DNA of 64,000 bases. Source: CAWARU01 sp963805795. GTDB taxonomy: Bacteria > Pseudomonadota > Gammaproteobacteria > UBA6186 > Azoamicaceae. Numbering within the stretch: position 1 is the stretch's first letter; each line of letters begins with the position of its first letter. Positions 1-9,378 of the stretch are shown here, one piece after another. The notes beneath the pieces were generated by a model. The model saw only the letters and a list, made by a program, of their open reading frames with translations. It searched no databases and had not been told where the DNA came from. The stretch is taken from positions 434,001 to 498,000 of the forward strand of contig CAWDVG010000001.1 of NCBI GenBank assembly GCA_963805795.1. Reading direction: 5' to 3'. Made by a program: the position numbers and the translations under genes.

Positions 1-1
1 C

Positions 2-814
2 AATCAAGAAATTAAAAATGAATCCAGAAGCCACCAAACTCAATTCAACTCAGTTCAACAACATAGCTTTTGTACTAGACTAACTTCTTTCTTAGATTTA
101 TTCCGAAGAACTCCTAATACATATTTTAGAGTCGAAACGGAAGTCAACATTCCCATTGCTGCGGGACTGGCTTCTTCCGCCTGCGGCTTTGCCGCTTTAG
201 TAAAAGCATTATCCGAACTCTATCGATGGAGTATTGAAAAAAATCAATTATCCCTATTAGCGCGACTAGGCAGTGGATCTGCTTGTCGTTCACTGTGGGA
301 TGGATTTGTAGAATGGGAAAAAGGCGAACGATTAGATGGCTTAGATAGTCATGGCATTTATCTTTCGCACACTTTTCCAGATTTGCGAATTGGCCTTTTT
401 ATTGTTAATGAAACCCAGAAACCTATCTCTTCACGTTTAGCCATGAAAAACACCAAAGAGAGTTCATTATTCTTTTCACACTGGCCAGAAAAAGTGAAAC
501 AAGATTTGCTTGCAATCAAAACAGCTATTCATACTCAAAACTTTGCTTTATTGGGTAGCAGTGCAGAATCGAATGCATTGGCCATGCATGCCTTAATGAT
601 GACGGCCAACCCACCGATTCTTTACATGACCCCAGAAACCATTCAGGGCATGCAAGAAGTATGGCGTTGCCGAGCCGAGGGCTTATCTGTCTATTTTACC
701 CAAGATGCTGGGCCGAACTTAAAATTACTATTTTTAGAACAAGACCGTCAAACTATTCTGGAGCGTTTTACAGGCCTTAGTATTATCGATCCTTTCGCGA
801 GAAATTATGAGTAA
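2..814 (+). CDS. mvaD: Diphosphomevalonate decarboxylase, 5' end outside the window
   Basis: Decarboxylates mevalonate 5-diphosphate to isopentenyl diphosphate using ATP, the last step of the mevalonate route. The frame is open from base 2 through the stop at 812-814, so about 270 residues are visible and the start lies upstream of the window. Seen directly: the GHMP-kinase-type phosphate loop PIAAGLASSACGFAAL at about visible residues 51-66, followed by ARLGSGSACRSL, both hallmarks of this enzyme. The stop overlaps the idi start by 8 bases, so the two are probably cotranscribed and translationally coupled. A shorter reading beginning at the TTG at 383 would miss the catalytic loop and is not credible. 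Confidence 0.93.
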   Translation, partial: NQEIKNESRSHQTQFNSVQQHSFCTRLTSFLDLFRRTPNTYFRVETEVNIPIAAGLASSACGFAALVKALSELYRWSIEKNQLSLLARLGSGSACRSLWDGFVEWEKGERLDGLDSHGIYLSHTFPDLRIGLFIVNETQKPISSRLAMKNTKESSLFFSHWPEKVKQDLLAIKTAIHTQNFALLGSSAESNALAMHALMMTANPPILYMTPETIQGMQEVWRCRAEGLSVYFTQDAGPNLKLLFLEQDRQTILERFTGLSIIDPFARNYE

Positions 815-1370
815 ACCGATATTAACTCTTACACAGCCTGAGAGGGTTGTTTTGGTAGATGCTGAAGATCAGGAAATCGGCACGGAAGAAAAAATGCTTG
901 CCCATGAACTAGGGTTATTACATCGTGCGTTCTCTGTTTTTATTTATCGATATAGAGATCAAGATCAGGCTTTAGAATTTTTATTACAAAAACGACAAAT
1001 CACAAAATACCATTGTGGCGGCTTATGGACCAATACTTGTTGCAGCCATCCCCGTCAACAGGAACCCATCCTCGATGCAGGTCAAAGACGTCTAAAAGAA
1101 GAAATGTCTTTGGATATTCCATTAAAATCTGCGGGCTCCTTTATCTATCAAGCCAGCTTCAATAATGGATTAACCGAACATGAATTCGATCATGTGCTCA
1201 TTGGAGAGTATAATGGAATAGATCCGATTCAGATTGATCCCTTAGAGGTAGATGAGTATCGCTGGATAAGCTTAGAGATGCTCCAAAGAGATCTTTCAGA
1301 AAGTCCCTTGCTTTATACCCCTTGGATTAAACCCGCGTTGCACATTGCTTTGGAGGCCTTGTCCCTATGA
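807..1370 (+). CDS. idi: Isopentenyl-diphosphate delta-isomerase, type I (Nudix)
   Basis: Interconverts isopentenyl and dimethylallyl diphosphate, supplying both C5 units for undecaprenol and quinone side chains. At 187 residues it has the usual length of the type I enzyme. The catalytic cysteine lies in TNTCCSHP (residues 75-82) and the partner glutamate in LTEHEFDH (about residue 124). A Nudix-like segment with RRLKEEM follows the cysteine. It overlaps mvaD by 8 bases and rseP by 4 (ATGA), which makes a tight three-gene unit. An organism using the mevalonate route needs this enzyme because that route yields only isopentenyl diphosphate. Confidence 0.95.
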   Translation: MSKPILTLTQPERVVLVDAEDQEIGTEEKMLAHELGLLHRAFSVFIYRYRDQDQALEFLLQKRQITKYHCGGLWTNTCCSHPRQQEPILDAGQRRLKEEMSLDIPLKSAGSFIYQASFNNGLTEHEFDHVLIGEYNGIDPIQIDPLEVDEYRWISLEMLQRDLSESPLLYTPWIKPALHIALEALSL

Positions 1371-2737
1371 GCCCAATTTTAGTCTCAATTTTTGGTTTTA
1401 TTCTGGCCATCGGAATTTTAGTTATTGTGCATGAGTCTGGCCATTTTTGGGTGGCTCGTTTTTTTGGCATACGGGTGTTACGTTTTTCTGTTGGCTTTGG
1501 GCGTCGTCTTTTTCATTGGTTTGATAAATCAGGCACTGAATATGTAATTGCCAGTATTCCTTTAGGTGGGTACGTTGCTCTACTAGGAGAGAAAAAAGAA
1601 CAGCCACTTTCAGGCTCAGAACATCATGAGGCTTATTGTTATAAACCCGTTTGGATTCGTATGTTAGTATTGCTAGCAGGCCCAAGTTTTAACCTCTTGT
1701 TTGCCTTTCTTGCTTATTGGCTCATGTTCATTATTGGTATTACTTCCATGGCTCCTGTCCTTGGAAATTTACCGAAAGGTTCTATAGCTCAACTAGCAGG
1801 ATTACAAGCAAAGCAAGAAATCATATCCATTGATAATAAACTAACCCCCAGCTGGGAAAAAGTATCCATAGCACTAATGGATGCCATTGGAAATGAACAG
1901 TCTGTTGAAATTCAAGTTCGTGAAAAGGATCAACCGCTTCAAACACATATCCTTGATTTGTCGAGCTTAGAAAAGCATGGGGTTGATGGCGATATTATTA
2001 AAGAAATGGGATTTGTCCCTCTCGATCCCTTTCCTGCTATCATTGGACGCATAGTTCCTGAAACACCGGCAGCAAAAGCTGAATTACAGCCAGGTGATCG
2101 TATTGTAGGCATAGATGGCCATAGTATTCATTCCAGAATGGAACTCAATGATTATGTGCAAAATCGAGCAGGAGAGCATTTACAGCTGCAAGTTGAACGT
2201 GGCAATGAAAAACTAAACATTACCATCCAACCCACCAGGAGGGTATTAGAGAATGGTAAAACCGTTGGATTTATAGGAATCGAATATTTAAGAGGCCAAA
2301 AAATTCCGACTGAATATGTGCGACTAGAAAAATATGGTGTCTTGGAGGCTTCTTGGCAGGCTCTGAAAAGATCTGTGCAATATACTCTTATGACATTTGA
2401 AGTGATGAAAAAAATGTTGGTGGGCACGCTTTCTGTTAAACAAATTAGTGGACCGATTGCTATCGCACAATATGCTGGTTATACCGTTACGATTGGATTT
2501 GAACATTTTTTAAGTTTTCTTGCCATTGTTAGTATAGGCCTTGGCGTGATGAATATATTACCTATTCCTCTCTTAGATGGTGGACAGTTAATGTATTGCC
2601 TATGGGAAGCCATAACCGGCCGTGCTGTTTCTGAACATGCACAAAAGATTGGTGTCATGATTGGGGGCGGTATTTTGCTTGCCCTTACGTTTGTCGCATT
2701 TTATAACGATATTATACGATTATTGATTAAAGATTAG
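1367..2737 (+). CDS. rseP: RseP site-2 intramembrane zinc metalloprotease
   Basis: Inner-membrane protease that cleaves the anti-sigma factor RseA in the envelope stress response and also clears signal peptides. The zinc motif HESGH is at residues 22-26 in the first membrane helix. Two PDZ-like regions occupy the periplasmic middle, and the second metal site NILPIPLLDGGQ sits near residue 400 within the C-terminal helices. Length (456 residues) is normal. GGAGG lies upstream of the ATG, which overlaps the idi stop. In many gammaproteobacteria rseP directly precedes bamA; here a 3.7 kb insertion separates them. Confidence 0.95.
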   Translation: MSPILVSIFGFILAIGILVIVHESGHFWVARFFGIRVLRFSVGFGRRLFHWFDKSGTEYVIASIPLGGYVALLGEKKEQPLSGSEHHEAYCYKPVWIRMLVLLAGPSFNLLFAFLAYWLMFIIGITSMAPVLGNLPKGSIAQLAGLQAKQEIISIDNKLTPSWEKVSIALMDAIGNEQSVEIQVREKDQPLQTHILDLSSLEKHGVDGDIIKEMGFVPLDPFPAIIGRIVPETPAAKAELQPGDRIVGIDGHSIHSRMELNDYVQNRAGEHLQLQVERGNEKLNITIQPTRRVLENGKTVGFIGIEYLRGQKIPTEYVRLEKYGVLEASWQALKRSVQYTLMTFEVMKKMLVGTLSVKQISGPIAIAQYAGYTVTIGFEHFLSFLAIVSIGLGVMNILPIPLLDGGQLMYCLWEAITGRAVSEHAQKIGVMIGGGILLALTFVAFYNDIIRLLIKD

Positions 2738-2778
2738 GGTCGCCCCACTGAGGCTTATCAAAAGATAGGACCTACGCG

Positions 2779-2895
2779 CTAGTATATTGTTAACATGGTG
2801 TTCTGTCTTTTTGGAAGCCAAATCCAAACATAGGTATGATCTGTATTCGGAATTGTATCAAATTGAAATCTACCCTCAATAGGATTTTGCTCCGG
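2779..2895 (-). pseudogene. Possible coding remnant in the rseP-hepT gap
   Basis: The 372-base gap between rseP and hepT holds no full gene. On the minus strand about 38 codons ending at TAG (2779-2781) read like the end of a real protein, including DTIPNTDHTYVWIWLP. A stop lies just upstream and there is no start signal. I do not recognise the family. It may be a leftover of a gene lost when the toxin-antitoxin and leucine-rich-repeat genes arrived, or chance. The rest of the gap is AT-rich and shows nothing I can name. Confidence 0.22.
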
Positions 2896-3109
2896 ACCTT
2901 TTTGTTAATGGTTTGACTAACTAACTTAATCATATAGGGTTGTAATATCCTCTAATTCATCAACTCTAAATATAAAAGATATAAAAGAGCATGTTGTTTT
3001 CATGACCACTTGTTCTTATGTATACTTAAAAAAACTGAAGTTTATGAACTAAAATTTGAGTTGACTCTGGAAATTTTTATGGTAAAATACCTTATAGCAT
3101 GGACTACAT

Positions 3110-3544
3110 ATGAACTTAGATGTTACATCTCTTGAGAAGGCAATCGATCAGTTAGAAGATGCATTAATATATTATGCATCGGATATGGCAAAAGAAGATG
3201 AAAGATTAGCTTTACATTTACGAGCTGCAGCGATACAAGCATTTGAGTTTACCTATGAATTATCACTCAAAATGTTAAAACGTTATCTTAGTTTGACTGA
3301 AGCAAATCCAAGTTTTATTAGTGAAATAACATTTAATGAATTAATTCGCAAAGGTTACGAAAAAGGATTAATCTTCTCTGAACTCTCTGTTTGGAAAGAA
3401 TATAGGCGTGAAAGAGGCACTACAAGTCATACATACGATGAAGATAAAGCCAAAGAAGTCTTCGAAGATATTCCAAGTTTCCTAATCGATGCCAAATATT
3501 TGCTAACTCAACTTAAGCAACGCCAGGAATTTAATAATGAATAA
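3110..3544 (+). CDS. HepT-like HEPN toxin (nucleotidyltransferase substrate-binding family)
   Basis: Helical protein of 144 residues of the HI0074 / HepT family. In known HEPN/MNT pairs the HEPN protein is an RNase toxin that its partner silences by AMP transfer to a tyrosine near the active site. Here ERGTTSHTYD at about residues 104-113 contains the R-x4-H motif followed by the Y that is usually modified. It overlaps the downstream nucleotidyltransferase by 8 bases, the classic toxin-first order. It sits in the insertion between rseP and bamA. Toxin activity is inferred from the family, not shown here. Confidence 0.82.
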   Translation: MNLDVTSLEKAIDQLEDALIYYASDMAKEDERLALHLRAAAIQAFEFTYELSLKMLKRYLSLTEANPSFISEITFNELIRKGYEKGLIFSELSVWKEYRRERGTTSHTYDEDKAKEVFEDIPSFLIDAKYLLTQLKQRQEFNNE

Positions 3545-3848
3545 TTCAATTGATATCAGACCATCTGATTTAAATATTGTACAATCCATTCTGCAACGAA
3601 CTCTTACGAAAGATGCCAAAGTATGGGTCTTTGGATCACGTGCAAAAGGAACAGCCACGCGATCATCAGATTTAGATCTTGCGATTGATTCTGGTAGAGC
3701 ACTGGATAGAGAGGAAAGTTCCGCGCTTTTTCATGCATTTGAGGAATCTGATTTGCCTTATAAAGTAGACGTTGTTGATCTTTATGCAGTAAACAAAACT
3801 TTTAAAATAATTATTGAACAACAAAGAATAGCTTTACCTACTCAATAA
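3537..3848 (+). CDS. MntA-like minimal nucleotidyltransferase antitoxin
   Basis: Small nucleotidyltransferase of 103 residues with VFGSRAKGTATRSSDLDLAID at about 31-51. This is the GSx(9-10)DxD signature of the polymerase-beta fold, with both aspartates present. A third acidic residue is likely in VDVVDL near residue 79. In the characterised type VII systems this enzyme adds AMP units to HepT and so acts as antitoxin. The start lies 8 bases inside hepT, so the two are coupled. It is followed closely by the convergent leucine-rich-repeat gene. Confidence 0.85.
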   Translation: MNNSIDIRPSDLNIVQSILQRTLTKDAKVWVFGSRAKGTATRSSDLDLAIDSGRALDREESSALFHAFEESDLPYKVDVVDLYAVNKTFKIIIEQQRIALPTQ

Positions 3849-3862
3849 CTTTTCGATCCTAG

Positions 3863-5803
3863 TTATGAAGGACCAAGGGCTTTATTGTGTGTTTCTAGAG
3901 TATTGTTTGTGACGATCCTTACTGCTGAGCTTTGGTTTAGCCCGGCTGCATGTAGTGCATAAGCTTGTGTTATAGCGGGCCCAGCGGCTGCAGGTGCAGG
4001 TGTTAGGGCTAGTCCAGAGGCTGCAGGATTTGCTGCTGTATCTGCCGCCGTATGGCTAGTGCTAGCATTGGCATTTACTATCCTATTACCCTTCATGACA
4101 TGTGCAAAGTAACGCGATTTAAGAACTCTATCGATTATATTTTCAGTTTCCAGGCTCATAGCATCCATGTTTGCAAAATTTGCAAGCATATTTAATAGAG
4201 GAAAAATTGAAGCTTTGAATGAAGAACCCTGGTTTGATCGATAAAAAGCAATCACAGGCGTCAGAGAAAACCACAAACCATCAAGTCCTGCAGCAATCAT
4301 TTCATTTCTGCTAGATAATGTATGTATTTCATCAATGGCCAATATGGTTTGTACTGATGCGTCATATTTATCAATTTTAATACTTAATGTTTTCTTGACA
4401 TTCAGTAATTCTTGCAGTTCTTTAGAATATTTTTTAACGAATTCGTGATGAACCTCCAACACTCTTAATGGCATGTTTTTATTGTCTCTAATAGCTGCAA
4501 TAAAATTCGTTCCCTGCTTATCACTATGTTCCCTGTTTATTCCAGTTAAATTTATTCTGGTTAAAGTCTGGTTATTTCTTAGAAACGAAAATATTTTTTC
4601 AGAATGAATTGGCGCACACCAATCCATTTCAATTAAATTAATATCTGGATTGTTTAAGAAAGGGATCACGTTATCAATATCAAGTTGATAACTTAACGTT
4701 AGTCGTAAAGATTTAGCGATTTTTGCTAATTCATTAAGCGCATTGTCATTGGAAGAATAGGCTACGAGGCTTAGTTCAATAGGATATCTTTCCAGGATAG
4801 ATTTTAATAATCCAAATGTTTCATCTTTACTGGTAAAAGATGATGTGAAATCAAGTAGGCGTACACCACTATTGGGATTTTTTAAAATGGATTTTAAGAG
4901 AGCATTGATTTCTTTTAAATCTAAATTCGCTCCCAATATAAATGGGTTTTTAAGGGTTTGATTGGTTTCCAGCAATGTACTTAAGGCAGGATCGTTAACA
5001 TGAATCATTCTGGTATTTGCATCGTTATGCGGTGTTTTAATGACCTCAAGAGATGTTTTCAAGTTAGCATTCATTGCTTGCATTAGGTAAGATAACCCTT
5101 GCCATCCTAATTTAAAATTAAGATCCAATTCGCGCAAAGTTTCACTGTTGAATAATAAATCGGCAATTCTTTTGATGAGGGAATCTGATGTAAAACGACT
5201 AGTGGTGGGGTGTAATGAAATTTTTTGCAAGTCATGGCTGGTCATTAAAAATTGATTAAGCTCTGATATTATTTTCGGTGAAAAAAAGCAACCCAATTCA
5301 AATTCTCGCAGGGATAATTTTTTTTTATTTCTTTCTATAAGTGATTGTATAATTTTGCTTCTTGTTCTTTGATGAGGTGTTGATATATTGCCTGAATCGT
5401 CCCTATATTTGAATGTGAATTTCTGAAGCTCTGTATGAGTTTCTAAAAAACCTCCTAATGTTTCCATGGCAGACAAATCATTTACAAAATCATTATCAAT
5501 GAGATGTAATTCTTTAAGCTGAATTTTTATTTTTGAAACGGGAGCGTCAAGGGATATTCTGTAATTAAGATATGTAAACAAATTGGCAATCTGGAAGCCT
5601 GATATGCTACAGTTATCAAATACCAATTCAGAAATCTTAAATGTATTAAAGCATTTAATTAAACCAGACATAGGATTGGGGGTGGACATGAAATACGATT
5701 TAATAAATCGAAATGCTCTCAAATTGGGATGTGAAGTATCTGCTTTTAATAATTTAGAAGATGAGGAAGATTGTTTAAAAAGGCTATTTAGCGGTTTATA
5801 CAC
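3863..5803 (-). CDS. Leucine-rich-repeat-like protein, candidate host-directed effector (main part)
   Basis: Protein of 646 residues made of irregular leucine-rich units, for example ISELVFDNCSISG, LKELHLIDNDFVNDL and LRELDLNFKLG, resembling the RNase-inhibitor-like repeats of Legionella and Coxiella effectors. No signal peptide or membrane helix is visible. The tail (about residues 575-646) is rich in Ala, Thr, Ser and Asn. The GTG start overlaps by 8 bases the end of the next minus-strand frame, whose product ends in another leucine-rich unit. The two are therefore probably one gene broken by a frameshift around 5800-5830, or a coupled pair. No precise function can be assigned. Confidence 0.6.
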   Translation of the reverse strand: MYKPLNSLFKQSSSSSKLLKADTSHPNLRAFRFIKSYFMSTPNPMSGLIKCFNTFKISELVFDNCSISGFQIANLFTYLNYRISLDAPVSKIKIQLKELHLIDNDFVNDLSAMETLGGFLETHTELQKFTFKYRDDSGNISTPHQRTRSKIIQSLIERNKKKLSLREFELGCFFSPKIISELNQFLMTSHDLQKISLHPTTSRFTSDSLIKRIADLLFNSETLRELDLNFKLGWQGLSYLMQAMNANLKTSLEVIKTPHNDANTRMIHVNDPALSTLLETNQTLKNPFILGANLDLKEINALLKSILKNPNSGVRLLDFTSSFTSKDETFGLLKSILERYPIELSLVAYSSNDNALNELAKIAKSLRLTLSYQLDIDNVIPFLNNPDINLIEMDWCAPIHSEKIFSFLRNNQTLTRINLTGINREHSDKQGTNFIAAIRDNKNMPLRVLEVHHEFVKKYSKELQELLNVKKTLSIKIDKYDASVQTILAIDEIHTLSSRNEMIAAGLDGLWFSLTPVIAFYRSNQGSSFKASIFPLLNMLANFANMDAMSLETENIIDRVLKSRYFAHVMKGNRIVNANASTSHTAADTAANPAASGLALTPAPAAAGPAITQAYALHAAGLNQSSAVRIVTNNTLETHNKALGPS

Positions 5804-6110
5804 ATGTTCCCCACGATTCTTGAAGTGATTCTAGCTCCTCTATAGTCAATGTCTGTAACGCGTTATTCTCAGCTAATGCCTCATATAAAGATTCGGCATT
5901 ATTACTCACATCTCCGAAGAATTTAACATGGGGCGTCGTTTTAAAAGTAAAATAGTCTGGATGCGACAAAGTGTTAGCAGTATGAGGAGTAGCGGTAAGA
6001 GGAGAAGTAGTATGGGCAGTATTAACAGTATGAACAGCTGTAAGAGATTGTTCCTCTATTTTTTTCTTCTGATCGATCACTTTGTTAAGTTCACTTGTTG
6101 CTGTGCTCAT
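5796..6110 (-). CDS. N-terminal piece of the leucine-rich-repeat protein
   Basis: A 104-residue reading frame whose ATG (6110) is preceded by AGGTGG with 5-base spacing. It has a Lys/Glu-rich start, a Thr/Ala/His-rich linker, then ALAENNALQTLTIEELESLQ, which looks like the first leucine-rich unit. The other frame continues naturally past this frame's stop (NRGEHVYKPLNSLFK), which argues for one ancestral gene of about 750 residues spanning 3863-6110. It is divergent from bamA. Confidence 0.5.
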   Translation of the reverse strand: MSTATSELNKVIDQKKKIEEQSLTAVHTVNTAHTTSPLTATPHTANTLSHPDYFTFKTTPHVKFFGDVSNNAESLYEALAENNALQTLTIEELESLQESWGTCV

Positions 6111-6390
6111 AAAAACCACCTTTATTGCTCAATTTATTGCTAAATATTTGTTAAAAATAATGATAATACACCCCAAAAAAGACAATCTTTTAATAATTTA
6201 CCATGTTCAATCCCTCATGTCAAATAGCAAACTGAGGTCAAACAACTGGTTAAATAACAGGTTAGAACAGTTAGAGCAGGGAAATGTCAGGCTCTAGTTT
6301 CTAGTTTCTAATTTGTGATAGCATCTGTCAATCTAGGATTCGAAACGAGAACTCAGTTTTAAATTCTTATCTTCTTACTTTTAGAGTTCA

Positions 6391-6419
6391 TTGATATAGA
6401 GGTTATAGATTCATAGATA
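6391..6419 (+). promoter_or_regulatory. Candidate sigma-70-type promoter for bamA
   Basis: TTGATA (6391-6396) and TAGATA (6414-6419) are separated by 17 bases, 35 bases upstream of the bamA start, in the 343-base gap between the divergent leucine-rich-repeat gene and bamA. Because the insertion cuts bamA off from the rseP operon, a local promoter is expected. The rest of the gap is AT-rich, with short repeated fragments such as CTAGTTTCTAGTTTCTA and nothing else recognisable. Confidence 0.4.
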
Positions 6420-6453
6420 TTGTGAGATCTAGATTAGAACATTGAGCAGTTGG

Positions 6454-8778
6454 ATGAATATGAAAAAAATTGTCGCATTCATTATGATTTTAGTTGGGAT
6501 ACTGGCCTCTTATTCTGTTGTTGCATTTGAGTCCTTTCAAGTAAAGAATATAAGGGTTGAAGGTTTGCGTAAAGTATCGCGAGAGGCTGTTGTCAATGAA
6601 CTACCTATTTGCGAAGGTCAAAATATTACCGAAGAAGATGCTAGAGAAGCCATTCGTGCATTGTTTCAACTGGGTTTTTTTAAGGATGTTTCTTTGGCCC
6701 GGGATGGCAATACTTTAATTATACGCGTGATTGAACGTCCCTCAATCAGTCGAGTTACTATTAATGGTATCAAGGATAAAGATAAAAAATTAGTCATCCT
6801 CCGAGATATCGGCCTTGCGGAAGGGCGTTTTTATGACCCTGCTGTTTTGGTTGCTGCGCAAAAGGCCTTAGAAAAAGAATATTTTAGTAAGGGTAAATAT
6901 AATGTTCGTATTGTGTCGAATGTCACAGAAGATTCTCCTTCTTTGATGCATGTTACCTTTGATATTTATGAAGGCGATGTTGCTCGTATTAAACAGATTA
7001 AGATCGTAGGCAATTGTGCATTTACGGAAAAGGAACTGATAAAAGATTTTTATTCATCCAAAACGAATCTACTTTCCTGGTTTTCACATGACAATCACTA
7101 TGCAAAAGAAAAGTTGAATGCCGATTTAGAAACCTTGCGTTCTTATTATCTTGATCGTGGCTATGTGCAAATGCGGGTGGATTCGGCCCAAGTTTCTTTA
7201 ACGCCAGATAAAAAAGATATTTATATAACTATCCATATTACGGAAGGGGATCAATATTGCTTTGGCAATATCTCTGTTGAAGGCGATTGCACGGTTCCTA
7301 GGGAAAAACTCTGTGCTCTCATCGCTTGCATGCATACCGGAGACACCTTTTCCCGTAAAAAAATATTAGATGTTCAACAAACTATTGTTGATTGTTTGGG
7401 CTGTGAGGGATACAGCATGGCAGAAATTTTGCCACTGGATACGATTCATGAAGCCGAAAAACGAGTGGATATTACCTATCAGGTAAAACCTGGAAAACGG
7501 GTTTATGTGCGTCGAATTGATATTACCGGTAACTGTACCACCCAAGATGAAGTTTTGCGTCGGGAACTGCCTCAGATGGAAGGCACTCGAATTTCCACCA
7601 CTCTAATTAGAGAAGGAAAAGAAAGAATTTTACAAAGAGGGTATGCAAAAGAAATAGAAATCGAAATGCTACCAGTTCCTGGCACCCCGGATCAGGTCGA
7701 TGTTCTTTATAAAATTGAAGAAGCTCGGCTAAGTCAAGTTTCAGCGGGTGTTGGTTTCTCCCAATCCGAAAAAATCATGTTGAATTTTGCCATTCGCCAA
7801 GAAAATTTCTTAGGTACTGGAAAAGTAGTTGATTTCACGGTTGATGCGAGTAAAGCCTGTACTAACGTGGCTTTTGGCTATCAAGACCCTTACTTTACTG
7901 TAGATGGCATTGGTATGGGGTTCAGTGGTTATTACAATAAAACACATCTCAGCAAAACGACTAGCATAACTGATTACACGATAGATACTTATGGTGCAGA
8001 TCTTCGTTTTGCTTTTCCTTTAGGTCGCTATGATGCCTTTAATATAGGCGGAGGCTATGATTATACCTACCTTAAGCTTCCAATTGCACCGGCGCTGGAA
8101 TTAGTCGCTTTCACACAAAGGCATGGTACTAAATTTCCAGAAACCTACGTAGATTTTGGCTGGCATTATAGGAACCTGAATAATCGTATTTTCCCTACCT
8201 GTGGTATGAGCCATAATATAGGCCTGAAGACGGTGCTTCCAGGAGCAAAGCTAACTTACTATATTGCAAGTTATGAGTTTTGTGGATTTTATCCCTTAAC
8301 CGACGATGAACGTTGGGTTTTTAATGCCAATTCAACCATAAAATTTGGTGATGGCTATGGCAAAACTCATGCTTTACCCTTTTATCGGAACTTTTTTGCT
8401 GGGGGATCGCGGTACGTCAGAGGTTTCTCAGAAAATTCCCTAGGACCCAAAGATTCATATGGTCGCGCTTTCGGGGAAATCTCTTAACGGCGGGCACTTT
8501 GGCAATTATTTTTCCGAATCCCATTAAACCTGATCTCAAATCGGTCAGAACAGCATTGTTTTTAGATGCCGGTCAGGTATATGATACTCGTTTCCAGTTA
8601 ACGGTCTTTAATGGTACAGTTCAAAACCATAAGACGAAGGGCTTACGTTATTCAGTCGGTTTAGCGGTATCCTGGAACTCACCATTAGGATATTAAGGTC
8701 AGCTTGGCAAAACCATTGAATGCTAAAGCTGGAGACAGAAAACAGCTTTACATTTGGGATGGGCAAGCACAATTTTAA
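6454..8778 (+). pseudogene. bamA: BamA outer-membrane assembly factor, 3' end frameshifted
   Basis: Central pore of the BAM complex that inserts beta-barrel proteins into the outer membrane. A signal peptide ends near VVAFESFQ. Five POTRA domains follow to roughly residue 420, then an Omp85 barrel with the YVRGFSENSLGP motif near residue 660. The frame is clean to about 8471; then GGGG (8473-8476), where five G would restore the frame, throws it into a stop at 8485-8487. The conserved continuation TAGTLAIIFPNP runs in another frame to about 8696. The last strands (SLAKPLNAKAGDRKQL) are in further frames and end at TAA 8776-8778. Start chosen at ATG 6454 or 6460; upstream TTG 6442 is possible. 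BamA is essential, so base-calling errors are likely. Confidence 0.85.
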
Positions 8779-8807
8779 GTGGCAATAGCGTAGATGAGGA
8801 GAAAACC

Positions 8808-9362
8808 TTGAAGCACTTAATCCGATTAATTTTGTTACCTACATGTCGTTGCTTATCTAATGTGGCTTTTGCGAACACAACTGATATAACCCATGCCAAC
8901 AAAATTGGTGTTTTAGATTATCAACTGATTGTGACAAAGTCCCCTCAAGTCAAAGAATGCAAAACAGATTTGAAAACGAATTTCAAGCTCGAAAAGAGAA
9001 GTGGTAAGTACCCAGAAGGAATATCAAACTAAGCAGGAGAAATTGCAAAGGGATAGAGATATTTTATCAGAAACTGAACGCATTAAGCCAGAAAAAGAGC
9101 TTAATAAAATGCAGCAAGATCTACGTCATATGGATGAGGAATATCGTTCTGATTATACAATGAGTCATAGAGATGAAATGACGAATTTATAAAGTGGTGA
9201 TCGTAGTCAGAAAGTGGCTCAGGAAGAAAAATACGATTTCGTGTTCCCACAACAAGCAACTGTATATCTCCAATCGCATTGATGTAACCGAGAAAGTATA
9301 CAGCGTTTGATGAAAGCGAAACCAGGGGCCGAAAAGCCAAAGAAGGTAAGATAGTCAACTGA
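8808..9362 (+). pseudogene. skp: Skp/OmpH periplasmic chaperone, frameshifted
   Basis: Periplasmic chaperone that holds unfolded outer-membrane proteins for BamA. The likely start is TTG 8808, preceded by GAGGAG. A signal peptide ends near SNVAFANTTD, then KIGVLDYQLIVTKSPQVK matches the family N terminus. The helical arm continues in a second frame (STQKEYQTKQEKLQRDRD onward), and the C-terminal part AQEEKYDFVFPQQATVYL follows an in-frame stop at 9190-9192. Other shifts near 9280 and 9310 lead to AKEGKIVN and stop TGA 9360-9362. Position after bamA is the family norm. At least three indels are needed to restore it. Confidence 0.7.
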
Positions 9363-9378
9363 GCTGTAAGGCTTGCAA

